Shown: positions 45,322-57,046, numbered from the stretch's first letter. The stretch: 57,903 nucleotides of DNA from Allomyces macrogynus ATCC 38327 (GCA_000151295.1 GG745343.1:227918-285820); one strand, 5' to 3'. The notes: generated from the sequence alone by a model not told the origin. Translations and numbers: made by a program.

Positions 45322-46226
45322 CGTTCTTGGGTATGGGATGGATGGATTGCTGGAGCTGGTTCGCTGGCGCGTTCGAGCTGGCGGGACGCGGGCGGTCGGT
45401 GTGCGGGTGATTGCGCTCGGTGCTGCACTGTCCTCTGGTGCGAGCGTCGTCGTGGTTGCTGCTGCTGGAGCTGGTCGTCACCGTTGCCGTGGTGGTGGGT
45501 CGCGCTTGACCGACCTGGCAGCGGCGAGCTTGACCTTTTGAATATTGGCAGCACGCGCGGTGGCATCTGGGCGCCATCACGTTCCACAAACAGGCGTGGC
45601 AGGTTGTGACGGCACTCGTGCGAGACACCACACCGTGCGTGGCGCAGCCGAAGCGCGAGACGCGTTGGGCTCCTTGCGTCGGGAAAAGTCGGGCTTCTCG
45701 GCACCGTTCGGCAAGCGCGGATCGTCCCCGGGTTTCAGTCAATGTGGGCGCTGTTTCAAGCCGGTTTCAGGCCGGGATTGGCAGGTTTGCTGCAAAAGTG
45801 ATTGGTTTCAGGTGTGGATGCTGGCGATCTCCGGCGCCGCTGGTGTTGGAGAATGCGGTTGGGCCAGATCCCGGATCTGCAGAGTTCACAAGAGCAACGA
45901 GCCAAGTCACCCAAAGGAGGAGGGATCGCGCGAATCCTCTTGCCTGCTCGTGCCGCAGGCTGGATTCGCCGAAGGCCGGTCGTCGGAAAGTCCCGGGGCC
46001 ACGCGCTTCAAGCAAATTTTCCGTCGTTGCGCTCTCGTCGCGTCGCACCGACTCGCACCGACTTGCGCCCTTCCACCAACGCGGCCACCGCCGTCGAGAC
46101 CTCGCGACGACGCGGGCCCCACGCGCGCACCACGGCTGACAGCACGAGCGCGCCGCTGTTCGCAGTCTTCTCCCACCAGTTTGCACGACCCGCACCCGCA
46201 CCAGCACAAGCTCCACCATCTCGCCC
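45322..46226. other. divergent promoter region between YIF1 and the GATA factor
   Basis: 905 nt between divergent start codons. Frames inside are Arg/Ser-rich and unsupported. Confidence 0.5.
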
Positions 46227-49177
46227 ATGGCCAGCACCGCCGCCGCCGCCGTCGCCGCGCGCAACGCGGCTCGGGCGCCGCACCAGCACCACCCACACCA
46301 CCTCCACCACCATTCCGCACCCGCTGCTCAGCACCAGCAGCACCACGAGCAGCAGAGCCACGACCAGCACGCGCAGCAACAGCCGTCGAGCCAGCATGAT
46401 CAGTCCACCACGACCACCACCTCGTCGTCGTCGTCGACGACGCCGACTGCACAGCTCGTCTCACGCGTGCTCGCGTCGACCGTCTTCCCGTCGCCGCTCG
46501 ACCCGCACGTGCCCAACGACAACCACCGGCTTTGGAAGCTCTATACGAAAGCCAAGGACGCATTACCACACGGCCAGCGTATCGAAAACCTGACCTGGCG
46601 CCTCATGGCACTCAACATGCACAAGACCGACCTCGACGGAGCCGTCGACGCCGTGGCTGCCGGGTCGGCGGCGGCGGCAGCAGGTCGCATGCCGCGGCGC
46701 GCGTCGATTGACACGGGGGCAGCGGCTGCCGCGTCGTCGTCAATGTGGGGGCCGTACGGACCGGGGCCGTCGACATCCACGTCGGCCACCAGCAGCGTCG
46801 CACGAACCGTGGTGGGACCCGGCAGCGCGCACGATCCCGATGCCCTGCGCCGCGCGAACGCGGCAGCTCCTCCCGCCGGCCAGGTCACCACTATCCAGGC
46901 CGGCGCCACAAGCACGGCCGAACCACGCGCCGCCACCTGGCCATCCACGGCGGCGGCGCCCACGCCGAATCCCCTCACCGCCGCACCCGCACCTGNNNNN
47001 NNNNNNNNNNNNNNNNNNNNNNNNNNNNNNNNNNNNNNNNNNNNNNNNNNNNNNNNNNNNNNNNNNNNNNNNNNNNNNNNNNNNNNNNNNNNNNNTTCCA
47101 AGGTCGCACCCGATCACCATGGTTCAGGGCCTGACGTGTAGGCTAGCGCTCTCATTACTCTGACCACCATCGCTACAGCCGCAGACGGCATACTCCCCAA
47201 TAATACAATGACGTACTCTGCTACGGCTTCTACCGCCGTCTCCTCTCCGCTCGTAGCACTGATGCTCTACTCGCCCCCTGCTGTTCTCATCTTCGATCTG
47301 CTCTCACTCCCCTCTACTCATCGTCTCGCTTTCAGGTATCATATCTATTCACTCGTCCAGTATCATCTCTTTCTGTGCGTGGGCTTTCCCTGCTTCGCTC
47401 AAGTCCACTCTCCTCTCTCGCGTGCCTGCCTAACCTCTCTTCCACCTCTCCACCCTTCACACCCCCTTCCATCCAGCCACCCCCCCCCCCGCGCGCTCCT
47501 ATCGCTCTGCACTTCCCCTTCTCGTCCCTTCCAGAAATTTATACCCGCAAAAAAAATCCAAAAATACAGAACGTGCTCCCCTTTACTCGACTCCCCCCCC
47601 CACCTCCCCACCCCCCCCCCCTGGCCGACCTCGACACGCCGACGATTTCGCTCGATTCGATTGCGCAGGCGGCGCGCGGCACGTCGGCGTCGCCGGATCT
47701 CGATATCGATGCGTTTGTCGCGCTCACTGCCGCGCGGATCCAGGCCGAATGTGGCGGCGAGGCAATGGCAGGCGTGATGGCGGGACCGCCAAGGGCCGAG
47801 GACGCGACGTCGACGACGAATGACCCGCGAAGACTCAAGCGGCCGCGGCGCGACGATGAGGAGGGCGGCAGCGAGGTGCGGAGCGCCGCGATGGCGACGG
47901 CCGCGCCGATCGCGTCGGTGTCAGTAGCCCCGCCTCCATTCCCATCGACCTCGGGCTCGGCCGGATTGACTCCGGCAACACACGCCATGGGTCCGACCAG
48001 CATCCATGAACCGGTGCCGCTCCAGGCCCCGCATAGCACGCCAATACCGGGCGCGCACCCCATGACCAACGCTGGACCCATCGCCGCGCCCGTATCGGTA
48101 TCGGGATCGGTTCCGGTTTCGGTTCCGACCGCTGTCGCGATTCCCGGTCCCGCACCTACGCCCGTTGCTGCCGCTGTCCTCGCGCACCCGTCCGCACCTC
48201 CACCGCCACCACCGCCGTCCACGGCATGGTCGTCGCCGCCAGTGCCGGCACCCGCAGCCTCGGCACCGACACCACCGCCGGCCCTCGCACCGAGCTCGCC
48301 CGCACCCCCACCGCCACCTCCACTCGCCGCCACTCCGTCCTCGTCCTCGTCCTCGTCGTCCTCGACATCCAGATCCTCGTCACGCACCTCGCAGCAAGTC
48401 AACTACACATGCACCAACTGCCGCACGACAACGACCCCCCTCTGGCGGCGCAGCGAAAACGGCGACCCGCTGTGCAACGCGTGCGGGCTCTACCTCAAGC
48501 TGCACGGAGTGATAAGGCCCGTCCAGCTGCGGTCCGACGTGATCAAGCGCCGCAACCGGATGAGCAAGAAGGCACAGGCCGCGGCCGCCGCGGCCGCCGC
48601 AGCTGCGGCAGCTGCTGACGGGCAGCAGGCTGACCTGCGCCAGCAGCCGACCCCGCCGGCGGGAATCGGCCAGTCGCCGCCGACTGCGAGCTCGCCGATC
48701 GCGATCCTGGCCGCGCACGCGCACCTCGCGGGCGCGCGGGTCGCGGCGCCGCCGACGCCGACCACACCTACGACCGCGGCCGCGGCGCCGCCGCCGACGG
48801 TCGCGATTGCCGTCGTCGCGTCCCCGGCGGCGATTCCCGTCGCCCTCCCACCACCGCTCGGGTCGCCGTCCGTCGCCGACATTCGGATCCCGATGTCCCC
48901 GCCGTCGCCGCCGCCGCCGTCGCTCCTCGCCGCACCACTTGCCGCCGACTCGGCAGGTGCGAGCGAGACGGTGCCGATCTTTTTCCCGGACGGCCGGCTC
49001 GTGCACGTGCCCGTCGCGTGGGTGCGGCGCGTGCCCGCGCCGGCGGCACAGCAGGAAGTAGCGAGCGGAGCGTTTACGCCGCCGGCGCCGGCGCCGCCAG
49101 GGTACATGTGGGTGCCGACGGCGGTGCAGGTGCCACCGCCGACGGCGCCGAGTGGAAATGGGGGTGGGGCGGTGTAA
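46227..49177 (+). CDS. AreA/NIT2-type GATA zinc-finger transcription factor (with assembly gap)
   Basis: This is a nitrogen-regulation type transcription factor. The first exon encodes a His/Gln-rich N-terminus and then the fungal AreA N-terminal motif: [20 protein letters not shown] followed by [17 protein letters not shown]. An N gap (46996-47095) and a pyrimidine-rich, intron-like stretch with long C runs follow. The coding frame resumes by about 47620 ([20 protein letters not shown]). A single GATA finger lies at 48410-48486, with spacing Cys-X2-Cys-X17-Cys-X2-Cys and core [20 protein letters not shown]. The basic tail is [20 protein letters not shown]. The rest is Ala/Pro-rich with poly-Ser and poly-Ala runs. 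The combination of the N-terminal motif and a single finger is specific to AreA/NIT2/Gln3-like regulators of nitrogen catabolite genes. Exon borders around the gap are not resolved. Confidence 0.85.
46996..47095. other. assembly gap (100 N) inside GATA factor gene
   Basis: Exactly 100 unknown bases, a conventional size for a gap of unknown length. Confidence 0.95.
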
Positions 49178-49755
49178 AGTAGAACGGAAGATCATTTTTG
49201 TGAATTGGTGCTGGAACGCCGGGAGGAGAAAACGGGTCGACAGACTTGATTTCCGCGCGAGTCTGCTGCCGCAGCGCGACGCATTTTGATGATTGCGCGC
49301 GAATTCGTGTCGAGTGGCCTCAGGTAGTGAGATGTGCGGCACGGAGGAGGACTGGCGCGCACCGTCGGAGTGACAATGGTGAAGAGCGAAACGCAACAAT
49401 CATGTTCGATTTGAGGCCCTTCAGGTGGAGATACTCGGCCTTCACGAACGTCACGTTGCCATTACAATCATCTTCATCCGAGCGAACGCGTTCATACTTG
49501 AGATTTGTTGAGGATCAAACAACGATCAAACAGCCAGCGACGGGCACATGCAAAACTCTCCTTTACGCGTCGTTGAAGATGGATCACGACGGCCGCCCGA
49601 GCAACCATTTATGTCCTGTGACGAAACATAGCATTGTTTGTCGCGTCATTTCGTGCCGAGGAAACTCACCCTGTGGTGCGAAGGGAACGACATAGGCGCG
49701 ATCAAACCGCAGACCGCACACAATACTGAACAGGGAAATGCGACATCATTGCAAC
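49178..49755. other. intergenic; no gene recognised
   Basis: This lies between the GATA-factor stop and the outer end of the left inverted-repeat arm. No coding signal was seen. Confidence 0.5.
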
Positions 49756-50745
49756 GAAATATGTACAATTTGCGAAACCTTCAGTGGAGAACCTCGGCCC
49801 TCACCAACAAAACATGCTCATCCTCGTCGTTGACCTTGCGCAACCTCCATGATCGCGACGCGCGCTTTCGCGGCGCTGCTTAGAAGCAGCCGCCGTGAGA
49901 GTGGTCAATGACCTGCGACTGGTCCTGGTGCTGCGCCTGGTAGCCGCCGTCGGCGTTCCACTGCGTCTGCGACTGCGACTGCGCCTGGAACGCGTCGCCG
50001 CCGTGGCCGTGGTCGTACTGCGTCTGGCTCTGCGCCTGCGACTGGAACGCGTCGCCGCCGTGGCCGTGGTCGTACTGCGTCTGGCTTTGCGCCTGCGACT
50101 GGAAGGCGTCGCCGCCATGGCCCCACTGCGACTGCGACTGAGCTTGCGACTGGAACGCGTCGCCGCCCTGGTTGTACTGCGCCTGGGACTATACGGGTGC
50201 GCGCGAGAGTGGAGAGTGAGCGCTAACGATCCGGAATGGGAGGAGAGAGTAGAGCAGCACGATGCGCACCTGCGCCTGGAACTGATCCACCGAGTTGTGG
50301 CCGGTATGACCCGACTGGTACTGACCCTGGCTCTGCGCCTGGTACCCGGCGTCCGTGCCCCACTGCGACTGCGACTGGCTCTGGCCCTGGTACTGCGCAC
50401 CGCCGTCGCCCGACTGGTACTGACTCTGCGACTGGCCCTGGTACTGCGCGCCGTCGTGGCCCGACTGGTACTGCGACTGAGACTGCGATTGCGCCTGCGT
50501 GCCGGAACCGGACTGGTACTGCGACTGCGACTGGCCTTGGTACTGAGCGCCGTCGTGGCCGGCCTGGTACTGCGACTGCGACTGCGACTGCGACTGGGCG
50601 GCGTAGGACATGGTGGGAGAGGTAGTTGGTTGGTGGTTGGGTGGATTGACGTGCAATGGATGCGATGCGATGCTGGTCGGTTTGATCGCGGCGGCCGGTG
50701 GTATTTGTAGGTGGAGCGCGTCGACGATATGGACGCGTCGCGCAA
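49756..50745. repeat. left arm of a 990-nt inverted repeat
   Basis: The arm begins GAAATATGTACAATTTGCG and ends GGACGCGTCGCGCAA. Its reverse complement is found at 51742-52731. I found one mismatch, an A/T difference in the intron of the enclosed gene. It contains all of Gln-rich gene D with its promoter and about 120 nt beyond its stop. Confidence 0.85.
49880..50611 (-). CDS. Gln/Ser/Tyr/Gly/His low-complexity protein, family member D
   Basis: Exons are 50611-50270 and 50188-49880 with an 81-nt phase-0 intron, giving 216 aa. It starts MSYAAQSQSQSQSQYQAGHD. The repeats are GAQYQGQSQSQYQSG in exon 1 and QGGDAFQSQAQSQ/YDHGHGGDAFQ in exon 2. Exon 1 ends GHNSVDQFQAQ and the C-terminus is QHQDQSQVIDHSHGGCF. 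No Lys, Arg, Leu, Pro or Glu was seen. A TATA-like CTACAAATAC lies at 50710-50701, about 95 nt upstream. The encoded protein is the same as that of member E in the opposite arm. Confidence 0.85.
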
Positions 50746-51741
50746 GCGCCAGGTCGGATCAGATCAGTTGGAGGGAGGTGGGCGTGGTCCGCAGCCTCCT
50801 GGCGCTCCGCAGCGGATCAGCGGATCTAGTCAGTCAGCGCGACGCGCGGTCATGCCGGAAACGATGATGGACGCGTTTTGGAAACCGACGTGAAGCGCGG
50901 GCAAGCTTGCTGCTGGTGCGGGGCTATGGAAGGGAATTTGTCGACACAACGCGCCGGTCCGCTGCGTGCTTTTTGGTTGGCACGCGTTTCGGTGGTCGCG
51001 GACAGGGGCAGGTTGTTTACGCGCATCTACGCGCCGACCATATACGATTGGTGCGCCGTCATTTACCTCTGTTACGCAAAATGTGCCGCGGATTCCACAG
51101 CGCGCATGCACGCACAACAACGAAACAAGAAGCGGAGAAGCGGATCCATGGTGCTTGCGGTCGACCCTGATCACTTCAGCTGGCGCACACGCTCGGCCTG
51201 AAGTGCGGCCATACTCGCTGACGGTGATCAAAAGCACGCATAAACGCTTGAAAGGCGCCACCCAGGTGGACAAAGCACGCGCGCTGCGGGCCGGTGTTTC
51301 GACACGCTCATTCCACGAATGGATCGGCGAAGCACCAAGAAACGGCGCGCAAGCTGTCATCGAGGACGTGCGTGCAATTGAATCGGTGCGAAGAAAGGTC
51401 GTACTACCCCTCGCCCGGGGCCGCCGAATGGAATCGTCGTTCGATTGGTGTGGTGATCCGGGGCAAGTGGAGGCACAACCTGGCGCCCACGAAACGCACG
51501 AACCTGCGTCTATCACTGCAAAGACGCTGCGGGTCCGCACACGCCATCACAGTCCACGACACCACACATCGCGTACGCGTGCGCGCCGGTTTCATCCCGG
51601 ATTTGGGCGGTGTGGATAGACTCCATCAACCGCAGCGGGACTGCGGATCGGCACGCCTGCACGCCGCCCATCCCCACATTCGGTGAGCGCCGGCCTGACC
51701 CCGACCTTTACGTGCACGCGCATCGTCTTGCTAACGAAACG
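50746..51741. other. spacer between inverted-repeat arms
   Basis: 996 nt separating the two arms. Genes D and E are transcribed away from it. No gene or transposase is seen in it, and it is not itself palindromic as far as I can tell. Confidence 0.6.
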
Positions 51742-52731
51742 TTGCGCGACGCGTCCATATCGTCGACGCGCTCCACCTACAAATACCACCGGCCGCCGCG
51801 ATCAAACCGACCAGCATCGCATCGCATCCATTGCACGTCAATCCACCCAACCACCAACCAACTACCTCTCCCACCATGTCCTACGCCGCCCAGTCGCAGT
51901 CGCAGTCGCAGTCGCAGTACCAGGCCGGCCACGACGGCGCTCAGTACCAAGGCCAGTCGCAGTCGCAGTACCAGTCCGGTTCCGGCACGCAGGCGCAATC
52001 GCAGTCTCAGTCGCAGTACCAGTCGGGCCACGACGGCGCGCAGTACCAGGGCCAGTCGCAGAGTCAGTACCAGTCGGGCGACGGCGGTGCGCAGTACCAG
52101 GGCCAGAGCCAGTCGCAGTCGCAGTGGGGCACGGACGCCGGGTACCAGGCGCAGAGCCAGGGTCAGTACCAGTCGGGTCATACCGGCCACAACTCGGTGG
52201 ATCAGTTCCAGGCGCAGGTGCGCATCGTGCTGCTCTACTCTCTCCACCCATTCCGGATCGTTAGCGCTCACTCTCCACTCTCGCGCGCACCCGTATAGTC
52301 CCAGGCGCAGTACAACCAGGGCGGCGACGCGTTCCAGTCGCAAGCTCAGTCGCAGTCGCAGTGGGGCCATGGCGGCGACGCCTTCCAGTCGCAGGCGCAA
52401 AGCCAGACGCAGTACGACCACGGCCACGGCGGCGACGCGTTCCAGTCGCAGGCGCAGAGCCAGACGCAGTACGACCACGGCCACGGCGGCGACGCGTTCC
52501 AGGCGCAGTCGCAGTCGCAGACGCAGTGGAACGCCGACGGCGGCTACCAGGCGCAGCACCAGGACCAGTCGCAGGTCATTGACCACTCTCACGGCGGCTG
52601 CTTCTAAGCAGCGCCGCGAAAGCGCGCGTCGCGATCATGGAGGTTGCGCAAGGTCAACGACGAGGATGAGCATGTTTTGTTGGTGAGGGCCGAGGTTCTC
52701 CACTGAAGGTTTCGCAAATTGTACATATTTC
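51742..52731. repeat. right arm of a 990-nt inverted repeat
   Basis: Reverse complement of 49756-50745 and of the same length. Its outer end is GTACATATTTC, after which the flanks diverge. It contains Gln-rich gene E. Confidence 0.85.
51876..52607 (+). CDS. Gln/Ser/Tyr/Gly/His low-complexity protein, family member E
   Basis: Exons are 51876-52217 and 52299-52607 with an 81-nt intron, giving 216 aa. It is the mirror image of member D, with the same protein and one base difference noticed in the intron. A TATA-like TACAAATAC at 51778-51786 lies 98 nt before the ATG. The near-identity of both coding and non-coding parts means that the duplication is very recent, kept alike by gene conversion, or an assembly artefact. 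Confidence 0.85.
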
Positions 52732-53899
52732 ATGAATTTTATGTTGCATTTCGCTCCACGATTTGCTGTCAGAGTCGGTCCTTAGGGATTGAGTGAGGCA
52801 ATTGAGATCGAGCTTCCTCCTCGCAGAAATATCTGCTCGCACGCTGCCACGATTCATCTTCAGCGGCGCGACGTGCGGGCGATCGAATTGGTCAATTTTC
52901 AGCTGCTCATTGATTCCTGACAACGATCGGAAGGAATGTACATATCCCCTTGCGCTAACGGTCGCACGTGGTTGACAGAGAACGAGTATGTTTGCAACGT
53001 GTGTTGTTGAGGACCAAATCATGAGTTGATTTCGCTTTACATTCGACATTGCTTTCCTGGTCACGACCATGACCCATCAGGCCTCAGCTGAACCCGCGAA
53101 ATAGATCTAAAGGTCTCGCAATTTGCAATAGCGCCAACTGAGATGGGCGCTCGTCATTGAGCTACTGCAGCGATCTCATGGCCCACATATTCAGTGTTGC
53201 CTTGGCGCTCGAAAATGACTTGATGCAGCAATAAATAGTCTTTCCCCGATTGAAGAAAATGGAAATCGCACGTCGACATTCTTACCACTTGATGCCCTTG
53301 AAGTCTGTGTGGACGATGAGAAGTGATGGAGAGAGATCAGTGTCCTTGTCTGGACCTTGGGCACAATCGCCTCTGTCAAGATGTGGTCTGTCTTGGTGTC
53401 GTATGGGTAGTTTTGCGCGACCATCATGCCCTTCTTCGTAATGCTCGTCGAAAGGTTGTCAATATATAGCGCACGTCCAACACGGACCGTGCGCTGGGTG
53501 TGCAACAAAGGAAACTCACAGCCATGCACTAGCTGCTTGGCTGACCTATCCACTGTTCTGTCTAGTGATCGTTTTGTCGAAATGAAAAAGTACAAATATG
53601 TTTTTTTGTCCATAAGACCCTTAAGGGCACTGTGACTGACAGGAGCAACTGTGCAATTGTATTTTGTCAAATGTGCAGGACCTCCACCTATTAACGATGT
53701 TCATGGCGCCAAGTGAGCAGGTGGTTGTGATCTGGTCACATTTCTGCAATTTCTGTTTGTCAATCAGGAACGGTACTGTGAGATGCTAGGAGGATGGCAA
53801 GAAAAGAAAAACCAGACCTGCGAAACCCAAAGAGCAAAAGGCAAACCCCCGATGTTCGGACAAACACATTTGGTACCAGTGGAGGAATTTCCGTAATGA
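52732..53899. other. AT-richer block without a recognised gene
   Basis: The composition is clearly more AT-rich than the rest of the window. A 159-codon frame on the minus strand (53670-53191) is open and not of low complexity (for example KQLVHGCEFPLLHTQRTVRV), but it was not recognised. It could be a remnant of a mobile element. Confidence 0.4.
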
Positions 53900-53972
53900 C
53901 ACCCGTGGCGAGGGTCGAACTCGCGATTTCCGGCTTAGGAGGCCGACGACTTAGCCACTTGTCTACACGGGC
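53900..53972 (-). tRNA. tRNA-Arg (anticodon CCU)
   Basis: The 73-nt minus-strand sequence folds as a full cloverleaf. The acceptor stem is GCCCGTG with CACGGGT (first pair G-U) and the D arm is GAC/GTC. The anticodon stem TCGGC/GCCGG has a seven-base loop CTCCTAA, placing CCT at positions 34-36. The T arm is GCGAG-TTCGACC-CTCGC and the discriminator base is G. There is no intron. CCU reads AGG arginine codons. No long T-run terminator is obvious just downstream. Confidence 0.92.
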
Positions 53973-54112
53973 GTGTCTTCTGGTCAAAATAGCCATTTTT
54001 GGCAGCATGACCGTTTATCAAAACACCAAAACGCGAGATGTTATTCAAAACTGCCCCTTCACACACAAAATCACCATCAAATCCCCCCAACGAAACCAAT
54101 CCAAATCCGAAA

Positions 54113-57016
54113 CTACACAACCGACTCCGGGAACCGGAAATCCACGACCTTCTCCACCCTCTCCCCCGCACACGCATAGACGACCTTCAACCGCAACTTG
54201 ACTGGCGCCACTTTCCCCGGATTCGCGATCCGGAACGTCTGCACGCCCACTTCTCCGACTCCAAGCCGCGTCGCCGACAGTGGGCCCATTTGCAGTTTCA
54301 GCGACTTGGGCACGGCCACGAGCAACTGCAAGTCGGTGACCGGCACGTTCACGCCGCCGCGGTGCGCGAGCGTCGCGTTCACTTGAATGATCCCCGGCGA
54401 AACGGAGGCCGGCGTCAGGTGCACGAGCAGGTGTGCCGACTCGTACGCGAGGTGCGGCACGTCGTATCCGCCGATCGACGGGCCGGTGGATGCCGCGGAG
54501 GGGACCAGGGGGGCCGGTGTGCAGCGACGCGCGCCCGGACCGCGGGGGCCATCACGGTGTGCGCGAGGTCTCCGAAGAGCGCGGGCAGGGTCGCGGCCGG
54601 AGGCGCGGGTGATGCCGATGCGGGCGAGGGGGCGGAACCGCCGGTCGGCATCGGCGGGATCGCGGGCACGGGCCCGCCCATGAGCAGATCGAGTGGGTCG
54701 ACGGCGGCCTTGGCTGCGCCCATCTTCGGTTCCGCCGCGGGTGCCGCGCCCGACATGGCGAGCAAATCGGCCATTAGGTCCGCGACGACGGGCGCGCCGC
54801 TGGTGGTGCGCGGGGCGGGCGCCGTCGATGTGCCGAGCGATTCAAGCAGCGGCAAATCGCCGGAGGTGGGCGCGACCGAGGTCGTGTCCGTGGGCATGGC
54901 GAGGTCCATGAGCAGCGACATCGGGTCGCTCGGCGCGTTGGCCGGTGCAGCAGCCACCACGGGCCCGACAGCGCGCGCGTTCCCGCCACCGGCGTACTTG
55001 CCCTTTTCCCCCGGCGCGAGGTCCATGACGGGCATGCACTCCCAGAGCCCGCGGCGCAACTCCGGATCCAACTCTAACATGTGCAGGTACTCGACGCTGC
55101 GCTGCTGCAACTCGAGCACCATCGACGTTTGGTACCGCGCCAACAAGGACTGGATCGCCTGCACGACCGCGGGTTCATGGAACCGCGCGGCCAACTTCAT
55201 CAGCGCCGTGATCGCTAATTGCGTGACGACCGTACTGTTCGCTGCCGAGAGCACGCGCTCAAGCAGCGCGACCACCTCAGCCTCGTTGGGCCCGTCCTCG
55301 TCGAGCGCGACCGACCGCAATGCGTCGGTCGTGCCGTTATCGTCGTCCTCGGCGTCGTCGGGCGCGGGCGCCGCGCCCGGCTGCACGAGCAGGTCGCCGT
55401 ACTCGCCAATCACCCAGATCCCGGCACGCACGAGGCCGGCCTGCGAGTGGTCCGTCTTGAGCAGCGCGTACAACTTGCGCACGACATAGGCCTGCAGTTC
55501 CGGCGCGTTTGTCACGAGACGCACGAATTGCGCGACCGTCTCGTCGCGCACGTGCGCGCCGGCCACTTTCATCACGCGGACCAGCGTGTCGAGGTGCCAC
55601 CGCTGGTTCGGCGCATACTTGTCGGCGGCGGTGCAGATGTGCGCAACGACGGTCGGACGCAGATCGGCGTCGGCGTCGTCGAGGAACGCGAGCAGTTCGC
55701 GTACCATGACGCGCACGTTGCTCGCGACCGTCAGGGCGCTGGCCAGCTCGAGCGCGCGGCGGCGGATCGAGACGTCCGGGTCGCGCAAACACTCGAGGAC
55801 GGTCGTGCGGTGACGGAGGACGGCGTTGCCGTCCACCTGCACCGTGGCCAGCAGCGTCGTGAGCGCCGCGTACCGCACATTGTTATCCTTGTGCGCGAGG
55901 AACCGGCCGAGAATGTTGATCGCGAGCACGCGCAGCGTCGAGTCGGCGTCAATCGCGAGCACGGTCCGCACCGTCTCGTACAGTACGGCATTGCCGACGT
56001 TCTTGGACCCGCCCATGGTCGTCGCCACTTGCGCCAACACATCGGCCATGGCCTCGGTCGCGGTCGCGTCCCCCGCGCCGAGCATCCGCAAGACGCGCAG
56101 CAGCTTGACTTGCAGGAACGGGTCGGTGATGCCCGACACGTCGTGCTCGGGCGAGTAGCCCGTCGTGATCAGCTGCTTGAGCGCCTTGACTAGGCTCGGC
56201 ACGGCCTTGCGAAACTCGTTCAGCGTCGCGGGCTGCTGCGCGCACAGGAGCTCGAGCAGCGACAGACCCGCGAGCAACGCGCCGTGGTTGCGCTCGCTTA
56301 GCAGCGATCGCGCGCGCGGCATGAAGATGTCGTGGAGGTCCGACGCGCGTTTCAGGATGCGGACCGCGCAGAGCGCCGCCTGTCGTGAGCGGGGAGGGGT
56401 GGTGGTCAGCCGTGATGACATGGCGGAGAGGAATGAAAAAACGCCAAGCAGACGTGCAAACAGCGCATGATGGTGCGTACCTTTTTGCGAATCAAACTGT
56501 TGGAGCTGCCGAGCAGTTTTTCGACTTCGGGCGCGAGATCGCGCGCCATGGCCTCGGACGCGACGTTGGCGAGCGTGACGAGCGCCATGCCGACGACGTA
56601 CATGTTGGGGTGATTCAGGTCGCTGCATACCACACACGCCCATCCGTCAGTCCACGACCCATCCCCCTCACCCATGCTCAAAACGTCACGTACTTCTTCA
56701 GCGAGTTCGTGACGAGCGTCAGCGTCTCCGAGTGCTCGTCGAGCAACAGCATGATCCCAAGGTACCCTAGCCGCTTATCCGCGAACCGAGACGAGGCGAC
56801 GAGCTTGACGCACTCCATTTGCCCGAAATGCGCCGGGTAGCCCAGCATGTACATGTACAGCAGTTTGGCGACATGGTGGTGCCGGTGGCTCGACGAGACC
56901 GAGTCTTTCAGTGCGGTGCGGATCGACGCCGACTCGCGCGCGATCAGCGCACGCTCCTCGGCCGCCGTCTTGCACGCGCGAATTTTCTTGATGAAGTCCT
57001 TGAGCCGCAAGACCAT
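54113..57016 (-). CDS. APL4: AP-1 complex gamma-adaptin subunit
   Basis: This is the large subunit of the clathrin adaptor AP-1 at the trans-Golgi and endosomes. Exon 1 (57016-56694) starts [20 protein letters not shown] with the family segment [20 protein letters not shown]. Introns 56693-56623 and 56480-56380 join into [20 protein letters not shown] and [20 protein letters not shown]. The long third exon carries the trunk helices, with near-invariant stretches [52 protein letters not shown] and [15 protein letters not shown] Pro/Ala-rich hinge follows, then the gamma-ear domain ([20 protein letters not shown] to [14 protein letters not shown]). The trunk-hinge frame and the ear frame differ by one base at a run of six G (54508-54513 on plus). 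No intron fits there, so a sequencing error is the simplest reading. Confidence 0.93.
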
Positions 57017-57046
57017 GGTGCGGTGGAGAGAGTGGGGCTGCCGGAC

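Noticed and set aside
44021..45742. 573-codon Ala/Arg-rich frame antisense or shifted over YIF1
   Set aside because: Poly-Ala from reading the CTG/CAG tract in another frame; YIF1 motifs fix the true frame.
49801..50745. Long Ser/Arg/Thr-rich frames in the inverted-repeat arms
   Set aside because: They are the CAG-type codon repeats of genes D and E read one base over or on the other strand; GCA/AGT frames of such repeats never hit stops.
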